A stretch of 5,270 nucleotides of DNA from Ferroplasmaceae archaeon UBA567 (GTDB taxonomy: Archaea; Thermoplasmatota; Thermoplasmata; Thermoplasmatales; Thermoplasmataceae). Both the position numbers and the translations under genes were made by a program. Below the pieces are notes generated by a model. The model was not told the origin of the DNA. It did not search any database and saw only the letters and a list, made by a program, of their open reading frames with translations. Below are positions 5,270 to 5,270 of the stretch, one piece after another. Positions within the stretch are counted from its first letter, which is position 1. Every line of letters starts with the position of its first letter. The stretch spans positions 1-5,270 of the forward strand of contig DAUP01000035.1 in assembly GCA_002505185.1 (NCBI GenBank), written 5' to 3'.

Positions 5270-5270
5270 C

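Overview
The window looks like a chromosomal segment of an acidophilic archaeon of the Thermoplasmata, probably close to Ferroplasma or Acidiplasma. Evidence seen directly: an sn-glycerol-1-phosphate dehydrogenase (the archaeal lipid enzyme), an archaeal-type uS12/uS7 pair, an archaeal UPF0179 protein, AT-rich DNA with many ATA, AGA and AGG codons, and TATA boxes about 25 bases upstream of start codons. The genus is inferred from general resemblance, not from a search.

Layout. Positions 65-1117 (+) carry the G1P dehydrogenase with its own TATA box and no visible leader. After a short AT-rich gap comes a tight four-gene plus-strand block (about 1195-3808): a UPF0179 protein with eight cysteines, an OBG/YchF-related GTPase with a TGS domain, ribosomal protein uS12 and ribosomal protein uS7. 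The first two genes overlap by one base. The last two junctions are identical: a GGTGAT Shine-Dalgarno sequence contains the upstream TGA stop, and the next start lies 3 bases beyond it. A T-rich terminator follows uS7. The block looks like one translation-related operon. It is unlike the usual archaeal str arrangement because uS12 is preceded by a GTPase gene and uS7 is not followed by EF-2.

The last third is sparser and on the minus strand: a small 108-residue protein with a helical N-terminal part and a basic tail (4041-4367), a 346-base gap without a convincing gene, and a four-helix membrane protein resembling the CopD family (4714-5232). Both minus-strand genes have TATA boxes placed for leaderless transcripts. 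The gap holds an AT-only inverted repeat, an operator-like palindrome next to a TATA box that is itself a perfect 16-base palindrome, and some weak signals for a small transcript.

Most of the window is conserved core archaeal genes and no clearly new system was found. The points most worth a second look are the apparent internal duplication with two cysteine quartets in the UPF0179 protein, its coupling to a GTPase and ribosomal genes, the stop-in-SD junctions, and the palindromic promoter of the small minus-strand gene.
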